Below, in pieces: positions 5,607 to 14,293 of a stretch of 14,362 nt of DNA (positions are counted from its first letter, which is position 1; each line of letters begins with the position of its first letter). Source of the DNA: UBA668 sp041178405. Lineage in GTDB: Bacteria; Actinomycetota; Acidimicrobiia; Acidimicrobiales; Ilumatobacteraceae. The DNA lies in the NCBI GenBank assembly GCA_041178405.1, contig JBEGVK010000060.1, positions 1-14,362 of the forward strand, written 5' to 3'. Under the pieces are notes generated by a model. That model did not search any database. It was not told where the DNA came from and saw nothing but the letters and a program-made list of their open reading frames with translations. The position numbers and the translations under genes are program-made.

Positions 5607-8600
5607 AGTCGGTAACGGGGTCGGCGGCGCTGGTGGCGTCCTCCGAGCGATGGTCAGCGCATGCCGACACGGCCAGCAGGACGACGATGGCAAGGCCGGG
5701 ACGGTGCACCCGGTCCCATGCTGAAGTCCACGCCGCATTCGCAGGTATTGACTCTGTCGCCTGTCGGAGCACCATGTACGCGCCGATGAGCGCTGCGAGA
5801 ATCGGCGCCACGAAGCCGAGTGCCCGAGTGCGGCGTGTCGCTGCCACGATGGCGGCGAGAGGCAGGAGCACGAGTGCGGCATACGGGGTGATGACGAATG
5901 CGGCCACCAGCGGGATCGAGATTCCGGCCGCTGCTGCGCGGCGACGGCTCACGGTTGCCACAGCACGCTGGCCTGCCCACCGCGGCGGCTCGACCGCCTC
6001 GCCGTGCGCGGTGCTGGACGCGTGACGGCGTCGTCGGAGGGCGCCGATGGCGAGAATGGCAACGCACGCTGCTGCGGCGACCAGCGACAGCAGCTGTGCT
6101 GCGCTGGCGCTGGCCTGAGGCGGGAACTCGAGCACGACCGTCGATGGCGCGCTGGATGGCTCGAGCCACCATCCATTGCCAGTGCTCACCGCACTGGGCG
6201 GGCCAAGGTCGATTCCGGCGAGGCTCGCCGTCCACGCACGGTTGTAGCCCTCACCCCAGACGAGCCAGCATCCCGTCGGACATGCTGGCACCTGGAGAGT
6301 CCGTGATGTCGGCGTGCCGCTGACTGCCACAGGGACTGCAGTCGGTGGCATGCTGCGCGTCTTGTCGAGGTCGGCCGACGTGAGCACGACGCGGTCGATG
6401 TCGATTCCGGTCATGGACCCGCTGACGGATGCAATCCGATGCTCCCCCCGGCTGAGGGCAAGTTGCTTGCACGGCCGGACATTGACTTCATCACCAGCGG
6501 CGAGCGCGGCCAGATCGTCCGTCGTCAGCTCGAGCGCGAGCGGTGCACCGTCCAGGGTGAGCAGATCGCTCCGGCACCCTCCGCGTGGTGGTGAGGTCGA
6601 TGCGCCGGTCAGCGATGGCGACTCGATCTCGGCAATCGAGGCCGGCAGTACGACCTGCTCGCCATAGCGCCTGTCGACCGTGCGACGCTCGTCGATGCTG
6701 TCGATCGTCAGGGAGATCCGCCGCCCGGTCATCGCTCGAGGCAGGGCGATGCTGCTGCGGCCGTCGGCGTCGGGTGGCGGAACCACAACCTGCACGATGC
6801 CCTGCCTGTCGGCGACTGACAGGCGGGTGACTCTCGAATAGCGATCGCCGGTGCGCTGGACGAGGTCGAACGACCGGACCGCAGCGCTGATCTCGACAGT
6901 GACCGTTGAGCCCACGACGCTCCCGAACGGAGTGGTCCACGCCGTCTCGAGGCGGCCATCGACTGCCGCTGGGCCACCAGCACCTGGGTCACCGTGCACT
7001 CGCGCATCCGAGGTCGCCCCGCGGGCACCGGTCACGAGGGCGAGTGTCCGGTCGTCGGCGCTCTGTCGAAGGCGCAAGGTTGCATCGAGTGTCCAGTCGC
7101 CGCCGGGTACGTCGAAGATCCTGCGAAGTGAGTCCTCTGGATCGCTCCGCCACCGGTTGAGGGGGTCGACACGAAGTCGGGTAAGGACCACGGCTACCGG
7201 CACATCGCCGATGGAGTCGCCGGGTAGCTGCGGGACGCGGATCCACTCGAGCGACGCAGGAACGCCGAGTTCGGCGAAGCCGACGCCGGTCGGGCCGGAG
7301 TCGCTGCCCCCCGCGCGCGGCGAGACGCCGGTGATCGTCACGGTCACGGATCCGCGACCTGCCAGGTCGATCCTCTGTCCGGGCGGCAGGAGCGAGGCTG
7401 CACCGAGATCGACGGTGAAGGACTGCTGTCCGTCCTCCCTGATCTCCACCGTGCTGATCACCCGGGTAGCACCTGGGTCCTGCGGTTGGAGCAGCGTGAG
7501 GTAGCCGTCGGTCGACGACACCCGAATCGCCTCGCCGGTCGGGTCGCCTCGCTCGGCAACGATCCACGCTGTGTCCGTCGAGCCATCGACTGCCATCGCC
7601 GGGCGATTCTCGGGTCGGAAGGCGAACGGCTCGCCGTACGCAGTCGCACTGACCACGAGTCCGCGCTCGAGCACCGCGACAGTCTGCTGGGCTGGGTCGG
7701 GCGACTCGCCGAACACTGGAAGCAGGCGGTCGGCGCCGTTGTCACCGATCAGATCGCCCGCCGGCCCACCCCGTTCGGTGAAGCCAGTGACATCCTGCGA
7801 GGAGCGCCAGTGGTGGGCCCGATCGCGGTTCGAGTCGGTGACGATGAGCAATTCGACTGCGCCACTCAACGAGGTCGTTCCGTCTGCAATGTGCCCTGCG
7901 TAGAGAAGAGCCTCGTCGCCGCGCAGCAGCCCAGCCGCAGCTGCATCGATGACACCGTCTCCGCTGCCGACGACGACGATCACGCGGGCCGTCGTCCGGG
8001 CGATCGGATTCGGCCCGCGGACCCCGTACAGCGTGATCGGTGCCACGGGGACGAACTCGGGCGACGACATCGCGTAGAGGCGTTCGTCGAGCATCGGAAC
8101 TGTCGGGTTAGCGGGCCGTGGCACTCCGAACTGCCGCGCAGGCACGAGGTCGGCGGCCTCGTCGAGCACCTGCTGCACTGCTGCCGGCCACGGGTTCTGG
8201 AATCGCTCGAATGCGAGGTCACCCGGGAGCCAAATCACGTCCGCGCCGAGCACGCGCGCGACCGGGGCGACGGAGGACGCTTCGAGTATCCCCGCCTGCA
8301 CTCGGTCGTCGAGTGCGTATGCGAGGTCGAGTAGCGCAGCGCTTCCCAAGGGCAGCAGATCGCGTGTGATGAGGGGCTTCGACGAGAGGCCCGGCAGGGG
8401 AGGGTCGACGGTATATCCCCAGTCGAACGCACCGAACTCGGCCCCGGGCAGTTGCAGGACACGCGCATCGGTACCGGTCGCATCGAGGTAGGCGCTGGCT
8501 TGACCCCATGCAGCCGGTGGTAGTTGGTCGCGTTCGAGCGCAGGATCGACGAGCGTGGAGTTGAAGAGGGCCGGATTCGACAGGGCGATCAGGACGACGG

Positions 8601-9864
8601 CGAGGATGCCCGGTGCTGCGAGCGTCGTCCGGCGTCGTCCAGAGGAGGCGGCCGATGAATCACGCCGCCGCATGGCGATGGTGACGATCGCTCCGAGGCC
8701 GAGCGAGAGGGCAAGCACGACGAGCGGCGTGGCGCGTGCACTGCTGCGCAGCGCAAGCGAGAGCGTGCTCCGTGAGTTCTCCGCCAGCGGACGCATGAGT
8801 GGCGCCGGGTCGTCGATCGGATGCGCGCCAACGGCCAGCAGCGTGCCGACCAGCAGAAGCAGTGCAGACAGCCGCCGGTACTCCCATCGAGCGAGTGCGA
8901 GGCCGCCAAGCGACACACAGAGCAGGGCCATCCCGGCTGCGATGACCCACGGCGCCGTCATGAACGTCTCGCTGGCGGTCGTGGTGAAGGCGTATGCGTC
9001 GCGCACATAGAACAGCCAGTAGCCCATTCCACGGAGCACCTCGGTCGAAGCCGTGGTGAGGCTCGTTGCCTCGAGGCTCTCGCTGTACTGCAGGAGGTCT
9101 GCACCGTGGTCGCCCTGCAGCCGAACCATTTCCAGCCACCACAGGGAGGTTGCGAGGCAGAGCAGTGCCGTACGCGACGCAAAGCCCACTGCCCCGCGCC
9201 ACGACACCCTTCTGCGAATGAGTTCGTCGATGATCACGAGCGCCGGTGCCGGCACCACCATCAGCAGCGCTGTCGCATTCACTGCGCCGCATGAGGCCAC
9301 GATCAGTGCAATCGCAGCCGCATGCCGCCACTGTCGGCCGGAGAGCAGCCCCCTGCAGGTGTGACCGACGATCCAGCCGAGCGCAGCCCAGGGCAGCAGC
9401 ATGGCGCTGGTTCGTGAGGCGTAGGGAAGCACATATGGCGACGCCAGATAGGCCAAGGCGGCGACGGTCGCGGCCGGGAGGGCGAGCCCGAACAGTCGCG
9501 CCGTCCAGCGGACGCCGAGGCCTCCGATGACCAGCAGCGTGCCCACCCATAGGCGGTGTGCGATCCAGTCGGGAACGCCGAGTTCGTCGAATAGCCAGTA
9601 CCAGGGACCCTGTGGCCAGAGGTAGGCGACGATCTGGTGGGGCACTCCGCCGCCGAACTGGGCGCTGTCCCATGTCCAGCGTGCGCTGTCGATGAGCCGA
9701 CCGGGGTCGAGATACAGGTAGAGCTTCGTGTCTGCCACCATCCGCCCAGGGCGCGCGACGAGGAGCGGCACATAGGCGACGAGCGCGAGCAACCCTGCCG
9801 ACAGCCAGCCGTGCCGTGCGCCGGACTCCGCGCCCGATCGCTCGTCACGGCTGGCGCTGATCAC
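5605..9864 (-). CDS. aftD-like: AftD-like alpha-(1->3)-arabinofuranosyltransferase (GT-C, DUF3367 family)
   Basis: The protein has 1419 residues, close to mycobacterial AftD. The GTG start at 9864 overlaps the upstream TGA (GTGA); the frame runs open to 10263, but that part is antisense-like. An N-terminal multi-helix GT-C domain (about 20-490) begins with a helix and then RMVADTKLYLYLDPGRLI (41-58), with the D-T-K acidic motif, and LWPQGPWYWLFD (82-93), both typical of this family. A long extracytoplasmic region follows. Two stretches near residues 745-770 and 955-980 share an A-V-D-G-x-x-x-T-A-W core, like F5/8-type carbohydrate-binding modules. A late GYNRAWTASLAGIDLGP segment resembles the conserved C-terminal domain of AftD, and further helices close the protein. 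In mycobacteria AftD adds branching arabinofuranose from decaprenyl-phosphoarabinose to arabinogalactan/lipoarabinomannan; here the polymer is unknown. It is coupled to the PIG-V-like gene before it. Family assignment is strong, exact linkage is inference. Confidence 0.88.
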   Translation of the reverse strand: MISASRDERSGAESGARHGWLSAGLLALVAYVPLLVARPGRMVADTKLYLYLDPGRLIDSARWTWDSAQFGGGVPHQIVAYLWPQGPWYWLFDELGVPDWIAHRLWVGTLLVIGGLGVRWTARLFGLALPAATVAALAYLASPYVLPYASRTSAMLLPWAALGWIVGHTCRGLLSGRQWRHAAAIALIVASCGAVNATALLMVVPAPALVIIDELIRRRVSWRGAVGFASRTALLCLATSLWWLEMVRLQGDHGADLLQYSESLEATSLTTASTEVLRGMGYWLFYVRDAYAFTTTASETFMTAPWVIAAGMALLCVSLGGLALARWEYRRLSALLLLVGTLLAVGAHPIDDPAPLMRPLAENSRSTLSLALRSSARATPLVVLALSLGLGAIVTIAMRRRDSSAASSGRRRTTLAAPGILAVVLIALSNPALFNSTLVDPALERDQLPPAAWGQASAYLDATGTDARVLQLPGAEFGAFDWGYTVDPPLPGLSSKPLITRDLLPLGSAALLDLAYALDDRVQAGILEASSVAPVARVLGADVIWLPGDLAFERFQNPWPAAVQQVLDEAADLVPARQFGVPRPANPTVPMLDERLYAMSSPEFVPVAPITLYGVRGPNPIARTTARVIVVVGSGDGVIDAAAAGLLRGDEALLYAGHIADGTTSLSGAVELLIVTDSNRDRAHHWRSSQDVTGFTERGGPAGDLIGDNGADRLLPVFGESPDPAQQTVAVLERGLVVSATAYGEPFAFRPENRPAMAVDGSTDTAWIVAERGDPTGEAIRVSSTDGYLTLLQPQDPGATRVISTVEIREDGQQSFTVDLGAASLLPPGQRIDLAGRGSVTVTITGVSPRAGGSDSGPTGVGFAELGVPASLEWIRVPQLPGDSIGDVPVAVVLTRLRVDPLNRWRSDPEDSLRRIFDVPGGDWTLDATLRLRQSADDRTLALVTGARGATSDARVHGDPGAGGPAAVDGRLETAWTTPFGSVVGSTVTVEISAAVRSFDLVQRTGDRYSRVTRLSVADRQGIVQVVVPPPDADGRSSIALPRAMTGRRISLTIDSIDERRTVDRRYGEQVVLPASIAEIESPSLTGASTSPPRGGCRSDLLTLDGAPLALELTTDDLAALAAGDEVNVRPCKQLALSRGEHRIASVSGSMTGIDIDRVVLTSADLDKTRSMPPTAVPVAVSGTPTSRTLQVPACPTGCWLVWGEGYNRAWTASLAGIDLGPPSAVSTGNGWWLEPSSAPSTVVLEFPPQASASAAQLLSLVAAAACVAILAIGALRRRRHASSTAHGEAVEPPRWAGQRAVATVSRRRAAAAGISIPLVAAFVITPYAALVLLPLAAIVAATRRTRALGFVAPILAALIGAYMVLRQATESIPANAAWTSAWDRVHRPGLAIVVLLAVSACADHRSEDATSAADPVTD

Positions 9865-11093
9865 GGGATCGCCCCGTAGACACCGTAGAGCGTCGTGAGT
9901 GCGACGAGGCCGACTGCACAGGCCGCCGTGATGTGCGGCCACCACGCTGGCCGTCTCTGCTCGATCCATGCTGCGGCGGCGATCAGCAGCGGGAACGCGG
10001 TGTAGACGAACCGGGGCCGCGCCGTCACCGTGGCCGGCAGGAGCATGAGCACCACCACGGCCGCCGAATAGGCGATGAGCGGCGGATGGAGGCCGACCTT
10101 CCATGCCATGACGAGAAGGACGATGATCGTCATGACCGAGACAGCGGTGATGATGTTCGTCGGCGAGGAGAGCGGCTCTGCGAAGGCTCGCCATGTGCGG
10201 CGCAGTGCCGTGAGTCCGAAGCTCGCTCCTTCGTTCCAGGCGTCCGATTGCACCCGGAACCACACCCAGCGCTCACTGGCATGCGCTCCGAGCCACCACT
10301 GGAACCCAACGAAGCCGAGAGGTGCCAGGGCGACCGCAGCCAGCGATCGGTAGTCGCGGCGCTCCCGGATTGCGTAGGCGGCAGCCACGACGCATGCGGC
10401 CACGAGAGCGATGCCGTTGGGCCGAGTGGCCGTGGCAACGGCAGCGAGCACTCCGGCCAGGACCCAGCGATGTTGCTGGAGGGCGAGAAGACATGCAGCT
10501 GCAAGTGCGATGAGCAGCGCCTCGGCGTAGGCAAAGGAGAGAACGAAGCTGCCAGGGAACAGCGCGACGAGCACCATTGCGCGGATCGCTACAGCCTCTC
10601 CGAACGCCCGTCGTGCCAGGAGACCGCATGCAAGCACAGCGAGACCGCCGAGCACGACGTTCAGGAAGAGCGCAGCAGCGACATCGCCACCGGGCAGCAC
10701 CGCATCGATCCAGCGGACGAGTGCCGGATACGCCGGAAAGAAGGCTGCGCGGGCATCGGCGACGTCGTACGTGACGTCTGGGCGGACGCTTGTCGGATAT
10801 CCGAGGCGGACGAGACGCAGGTACCACAGCCCATCCCACGACGTCAGCACATCGAGCATCGGCGTGGCCGCCTGTCTCGGAATGGCCCGGTCCCAGTAGT
10901 ACGGATCGGCCCAGCGAGCGAGGGGGAACTTCTCGACCCTGTAGTTCTCGTCAGCTCGCAGCTCGGCCGCCACGAGCGCCGCACCGACGATGACACACAG
11001 CCGCGAGAAGGCGTACGCACCGGCGGCCGTCAGCAGGCCTCGCCGCCATGAGTCGGCGCTGCGCGTGCGGAGAACGGAGTCGGAATCAGTCAT
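9861..11093 (-). CDS. PIG-V-like polytopic mannosyltransferase (GT-C)
   Basis: The protein has 410 residues from the ATG at 11093. After an N-terminal helix (about 20-44) lies the extracytoplasmic motif SWDGLWYLRLVRLGYP (85-100), with Asp87, followed by AFFPAYPALVRWID (117-130). The combination W-D-x-x-x-Y, G-Y-P and F-F-P-x-Y-P is the hallmark of PIG-V/GPI mannosyltransferase 2-like GT-C proteins in bacteria. Eight or more further helices run to the C-terminus. Family members take mannose from polyprenyl-phosphate mannose and act on the outer face of the membrane; the bacterial members are poorly characterised, so the sugar is inferred. It is the first gene of a leftward pair: its TGA (9863-9861) overlaps the GTG of the AftD-like gene. 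Frame-open sequence upstream of 11093 would run into the divergent acyltransferase start and is not used. No clear Shine-Dalgarno is present. Confidence 0.83.
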   Translation of the reverse strand: MTDSDSVLRTRSADSWRRGLLTAAGAYAFSRLCVIVGAALVAAELRADENYRVEKFPLARWADPYYWDRAIPRQAATPMLDVLTSWDGLWYLRLVRLGYPTSVRPDVTYDVADARAAFFPAYPALVRWIDAVLPGGDVAAALFLNVVLGGLAVLACGLLARRAFGEAVAIRAMVLVALFPGSFVLSFAYAEALLIALAAACLLALQQHRWVLAGVLAAVATATRPNGIALVAACVVAAAYAIRERRDYRSLAAVALAPLGFVGFQWWLGAHASERWVWFRVQSDAWNEGASFGLTALRRTWRAFAEPLSSPTNIITAVSVMTIIVLLVMAWKVGLHPPLIAYSAAVVVLMLLPATVTARPRFVYTAFPLLIAAAAWIEQRRPAWWPHITAACAVGLVALTTLYGVYGAIP

Positions 11094-11218
11094 AGCGGGA
11101 CGCCAGGCCCAGGCCACTGGAGCACCGTGGGACCGACGGAGGCTAACACCGGGCGCCCACGGCACCCGAGGGACCGCCGAGCGGTCGCGCAGCGTCAGCC
11201 CGTGCGAACATTGGCGGC
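11094..11218. promoter_or_regulatory. Divergent promoter region with a perfect inverted repeat
   Basis: This 125-base region separates the PIG-V/AftD pair from the acyltransferase and must carry both promoters. GACCGC-CGA-GCGGTC (11172-11186), a perfect 6-bp inverted repeat with a 3-base centre, is located 32 bases before the acyltransferase ATG, a suitable place for an operator acting on that promoter. No good -10 box was seen on either strand (AACATT-like sequence at 11207-11212 is the nearest candidate for a leaderless acyltransferase transcript). No Shine-Dalgarno precedes either gene. Confidence 0.35.
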
Positions 11219-13267
11219 ATGGCACCCGGCGAGACCGCATCATCCGGAGGTCTCGGGTACCAGCCGTCGCTCGATGGCCTGCGCGCCGTGGCAGTCGGCC
11301 TCGTGCTGCTCTTCCATCAGGGATTTGGCTGGATGAGCGGTGGCTACGTGGGCGTCTCGGTGTTCTTCACCCTCTCTGGCTATCTGATCACCTATCTGCT
11401 CGCAGAGGAGTGGTCGTCGACGGCGACGATCTCGATCCGGGAGTTCTACGGGAGGCGAGTGCGGCGCCTTCTCCCGGCATCGCTCGCCTGTCTCGCAGGG
11501 ATCTCCGTGGTGTCGAGCTTCGGCGTGTTCCCGCCCGTTGCACGGCTCGATCGGGCCGTGATCGGGGCCCTGCTGCAGATCGGCAACTGGGAGGCACTCA
11601 CGAGGGGCTCCTCGTATGCGGCGCTGCTCACCGGCGGGGCGACGCCCGTCGACCACTTCTGGTCACTGGCGGTGGAGGAGCAGTTCTACTGGTGCTGGCC
11701 GCTGGTCATGGTGGCCATCTTCCGACTGACAGCCGGCGATCGGCGGCGAAGTGCTCGCATCGTCGTGGCAGCTGCCGTGGCATTCATCGCCCTCGGCCCC
11801 ATCACCGCCGCCGTGTGGGGTCCCGACGCGGCGTATTGGTCGACGCCGGCGCGGCTCGGCGAGATCCTGACCGGGGCGGCCCTCGCGATGGTCGTGCGGT
11901 GCCGGGGAGGCGCGACCGCTGCGCCGCGGTGGTCGACCAAGTTCCTCGCCTGGGCCGGTGTTGCTGCGGTGGCAGCAGCGTCCGTACTGCTGCCTGCCGA
12001 CAGCGGCCCGGCGTATAGCGGCCTGCTGGGTGTCGGATCCCTTGCCAGCGTGGCGATACTGGCGGGCCTTCGCCAGCACGACGGGCTCCTGCGCCGACTC
12101 TTGTCAGCACGCCCGCTGGTGGTGCTGGGGACGATGAGCTACGGCATCTACCTGTATCACTGGCCTGTCTTCCTCGCCCTGCGTCCCGGAGACTCGTCTG
12201 CTCAGTCGTTCGCACTGCGTGTCGCGCTGACCCTGGCCATCGCCAGTGTCTCGTATCGCTATCTCGAGCTGCCCTTCCGCACGCGCCGACGTCGACTCGG
12301 GTCCGCTGGTGCTGCCGGCCTGTCGCTTGCCTCGCTCGGCATCGTCGGGGCACTCGCGCTCACGATCGCCCCCGACGGCACGCTGCGCTATGACGCTCCA
12401 GAGGAGGCAGCAGCGGCAGTGTCGATCGCTGCCGTCGAGGGACCGCTCGGATCGCTGGCACCGATGCCGACGCCGCCAGAAGATTCGGCTCCCTCGTCCA
12501 CGACTGCGTCGGCAGAGCCGCCGACCACGGCGATGGGCGCAGCCGACCCGCTGTTCCCGGAAGTGGCCCTCGAGGCACCGTCGCGGCCGGTTCGGGTTCT
12601 CGTGCTCGGCGACTCGACGGGCATCGCGCTCGGCAGCGGGCTGATCTCGTGGGCTGCCGACCATCGCGAGTCGATGCAGGTGACATCGCTCGCTGCGATC
12701 GGATGCGGGGTGATCCGTGATGCATGGCAGGTGGCGCCAGACGATCCGATGCGAACCGAATGCGACCGCCTGCTCGACGAAGAGCTGCCGCGTGTGCTCG
12801 AGGAGTCCGTGCCCGATGTCATTGTCGTGCATGTGTCGCTCGTCGACGCCGTGCCACGCCTGTGGGACGACACCGAGGGTGTCATTCCGGCAACTGATTC
12901 GAGGTACGTCGAGCGCCTCGACCGTGACTACAGCGAGTTCACTGCGTATCTGCTCGCCCGATCATCGGCTCGGATCCTGTGGGTGATGCCGACACTGCCT
13001 GCCGAGTGGTTCCTCGGCAGGGTCAATGGCGACTTCCCGCCCGAATGGTGGAGCCCTCAGCGCGCGGCAATCGCACGAGCTTCGACGCACCCCCGAATTC
13101 TCTCTGCCGACCTCGGCCAGTGGATCTCGCTCCGGGAGGCCGGCGGCTCACGCCGCTACCGCGAGGACGGACTGCACCTCTCCGACACCGGGGCACGTCT
13201 GCTCGCCGACGAGGCCCTTGCCGAAGGGGTGCTGGCACTTGCGCTCGGGTTGTACGACGGCCGGTAG
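11219..13267 (+). CDS. OafA-type membrane O-acyltransferase fused to an SGNH domain
   Basis: The protein has 682 residues from the ATG at 11219. The first domain (about 15-395) is an acyltransferase-3 membrane domain of about ten helices: SLDGLRAVAVGLVLLFHQG (17-35) with His33, FYGRRVRRLLPA (76-87) with the conserved arginines, and HFWSLAVEEQFYWCWP (146-161). A flexible Pro/Ala/Ser/Thr-rich linker (about 415-445) leads to a C-terminal SGNH domain with RVLVLGDSTGIAL, nucleophile Ser466, and the Asp650/His653 pair in EDGLHLS. All three catalytic residues are present. In this architecture the membrane domain passes an acyl (often acetyl) group from the cytoplasm and the SGNH domain places it on an extracellular glycan, as in OafA or peptidoglycan O-acetyltransferases. 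The neighbouring glycan genes suggest the AftD/PIG-V product as target. It is read divergently from those genes and ends six bases from the convergent ABC gene. Confidence 0.92.
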   Translation: MAPGETASSGGLGYQPSLDGLRAVAVGLVLLFHQGFGWMSGGYVGVSVFFTLSGYLITYLLAEEWSSTATISIREFYGRRVRRLLPASLACLAGISVVSSFGVFPPVARLDRAVIGALLQIGNWEALTRGSSYAALLTGGATPVDHFWSLAVEEQFYWCWPLVMVAIFRLTAGDRRRSARIVVAAAVAFIALGPITAAVWGPDAAYWSTPARLGEILTGAALAMVVRCRGGATAAPRWSTKFLAWAGVAAVAAASVLLPADSGPAYSGLLGVGSLASVAILAGLRQHDGLLRRLLSARPLVVLGTMSYGIYLYHWPVFLALRPGDSSAQSFALRVALTLAIASVSYRYLELPFRTRRRRLGSAGAAGLSLASLGIVGALALTIAPDGTLRYDAPEEAAAAVSIAAVEGPLGSLAPMPTPPEDSAPSSTTASAEPPTTAMGAADPLFPEVALEAPSRPVRVLVLGDSTGIALGSGLISWAADHRESMQVTSLAAIGCGVIRDAWQVAPDDPMRTECDRLLDEELPRVLEESVPDVIVVHVSLVDAVPRLWDDTEGVIPATDSRYVERLDRDYSEFTAYLLARSSARILWVMPTLPAEWFLGRVNGDFPPEWWSPQRAAIARASTHPRILSADLGQWISLREAGGSRRYREDGLHLSDTGARLLADEALAEGVLALALGLYDGR

Positions 13268-13273
13268 GAATGC
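13268..13273. other. 6-base convergent gap without a terminator
   Basis: The acyltransferase stop (13265-13267) and the OppF-like stop (13276-13274) are separated by only six bases. No hairpin with a T-run is visible here or just inside either gene, so the two opposing transcripts probably overlap. Confidence 0.6.
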
Positions 13274-14293
13274 TCAGCGCTTGCCGAGAGCCACGGCGGT
13301 CTCGGTGACCGGATGGTGACAGGCGACGAAGTGATCGGGCTCCAGCTCACGCACCTCGGGCTCGATGCTGCGGCACTGATCGTCGGCAGCCGGGCAGCGT
13401 GGGTGGAATCGGCACCCGCTTGGAGGGAGCACCGGTGACGGCGGCTCGCCCTCGATGGCCACCTTGCCGATGGCCACTGTGGGGTCGGGAACGGGAATGG
13501 AATCGAGCAGCACCCTCGTGTAGTGGTGTGCAGGCCGACGGTAGAGCTCGTCGCTCGGGGCGATCTCGCACAGCTTGCCGAGGTACATCACAGCCACCCG
13601 GTCGCTGATGTTCTTGACCACGGCGAGGTCGTGAGCGATGAAGATGAGCGTCAGCCCATGGGCTGCCTTCAGGTCTTCGAGGAGGTTCAGCACCTGGGCC
13701 TGCACACTCACGTCGAGCGCGCTCACCGGCTCGTCGCAGATGATGAGCGTCGGATCGAGGACGAGTGACCGCGCAATGGAGATTCGCTGGCACTGGCCCC
13801 CGGAGAACTGGTGGGGCTGGCTCTCGGCAGCGCGCTGCGGGTCGATGCCGACTTCCTCGAGCAGCGAGTCGACCTTGTGCTGCTGCTCGGCGAGCGTTCC
13901 CCTCTTCCAGATGTGGAGCGGCTCGCGGACGATGTCGCGGACCTTGCGCCGGGGATTCAGCGATGAGACAGGGTCCTGGAAGATCATCTGCATGCGAGTA
14001 CGCGCCTCGCGCATCGACATGCCCTCGAGCGACGTCAGCTCAATGCCATCGAACATGACCGAGCCGCTCGTAGGGCGCGGCAACTGCATGATCGCCTTGC
14101 CGGTGGTGCTCTTGCCGCAGCCGCTCTCGCCGACGAGCCCGAGGGTCTCGCCGCGGAGCACGTCAAAGCTGATGCCGCTCACCGCGTTGACCTTCAGGCC
14201 GGTGCGTCCGACGGGGAACTCCATCACGAGGTCTTCCACGCGCAGCAGCACCTCGTCACCGGAGCGGAGATGTGCCTGTCCTGTACCGGCCAT
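13274..14293 (-). CDS. Oligopeptide/dipeptide ABC transporter ATP-binding protein (OppF/DppF-like)
   Basis: The protein has 339 residues, the usual OppF/DppF length. It has Walker A GESGCGKST (55-63), Q-loop FQDPVSSLNPRR (105-116), signature FSGGQ (163-167), Walker B LIICDEP (183-189), D-loop SALD (191-194) and switch His221. The C-terminal oligopeptide-type extension (about 235-330) contains Cys294, Cys300, Cys307 and Cys325 in C-x5-C-x6-C-x17-C spacing, which in this family can hold an iron-sulphur cluster. It powers import of peptides or similar solutes together with a second ATPase, two permeases and a binding protein, none complete here. The residue after the signature motif is Cys168 (FSGGQCQR) where most relatives have Arg; this is a mild variant and probably functional. 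The ATG overlaps the upstream stop as TGATG, so it is the end of an operon entering from the right. It is likely unrelated to the glycan genes. Confidence 0.95.
   Translation of the reverse strand: MAGTGQAHLRSGDEVLLRVEDLVMEFPVGRTGLKVNAVSGISFDVLRGETLGLVGESGCGKSTTGKAIMQLPRPTSGSVMFDGIELTSLEGMSMREARTRMQMIFQDPVSSLNPRRKVRDIVREPLHIWKRGTLAEQQHKVDSLLEEVGIDPQRAAESQPHQFSGGQCQRISIARSLVLDPTLIICDEPVSALDVSVQAQVLNLLEDLKAAHGLTLIFIAHDLAVVKNISDRVAVMYLGKLCEIAPSDELYRRPAHHYTRVLLDSIPVPDPTVAIGKVAIEGEPPSPVLPPSGCRFHPRCPAADDQCRSIEPEVRELEPDHFVACHHPVTETAVALGKR

Noticed and set aside
5605..5660. Lipobox-like LLAVSAC near the C-terminus of the AftD-like protein
   Set aside because: Lipoboxes act at the end of N-terminal signal peptides; here it lies at the end of a last hydrophobic segment and is a chance resemblance.
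9865..10263. N-terminal extension of the AftD-like gene to 10263
   Set aside because: It is antisense-like, His/Arg-rich sequence inside the PIG-V-like gene; the GTGA overlap at 9864 is immediately followed by a normal AftD N-terminus.
9933..11051. 372-codon plus-strand open frame antisense to the PIG-V-like gene
   Set aside because: Highly charged, Gly/Arg/Glu/His-rich translation with no hydrophobic core; the opposite strand has diagnostic PIG-V motifs.
13788..13793. Cys168 after the FSGGQ signature of the ABC ATPase as a sign of inactivity
   Set aside because: All catalytic motifs are intact, and the position after FSGGQ is not itself a catalytic residue; treated as a mild variant.
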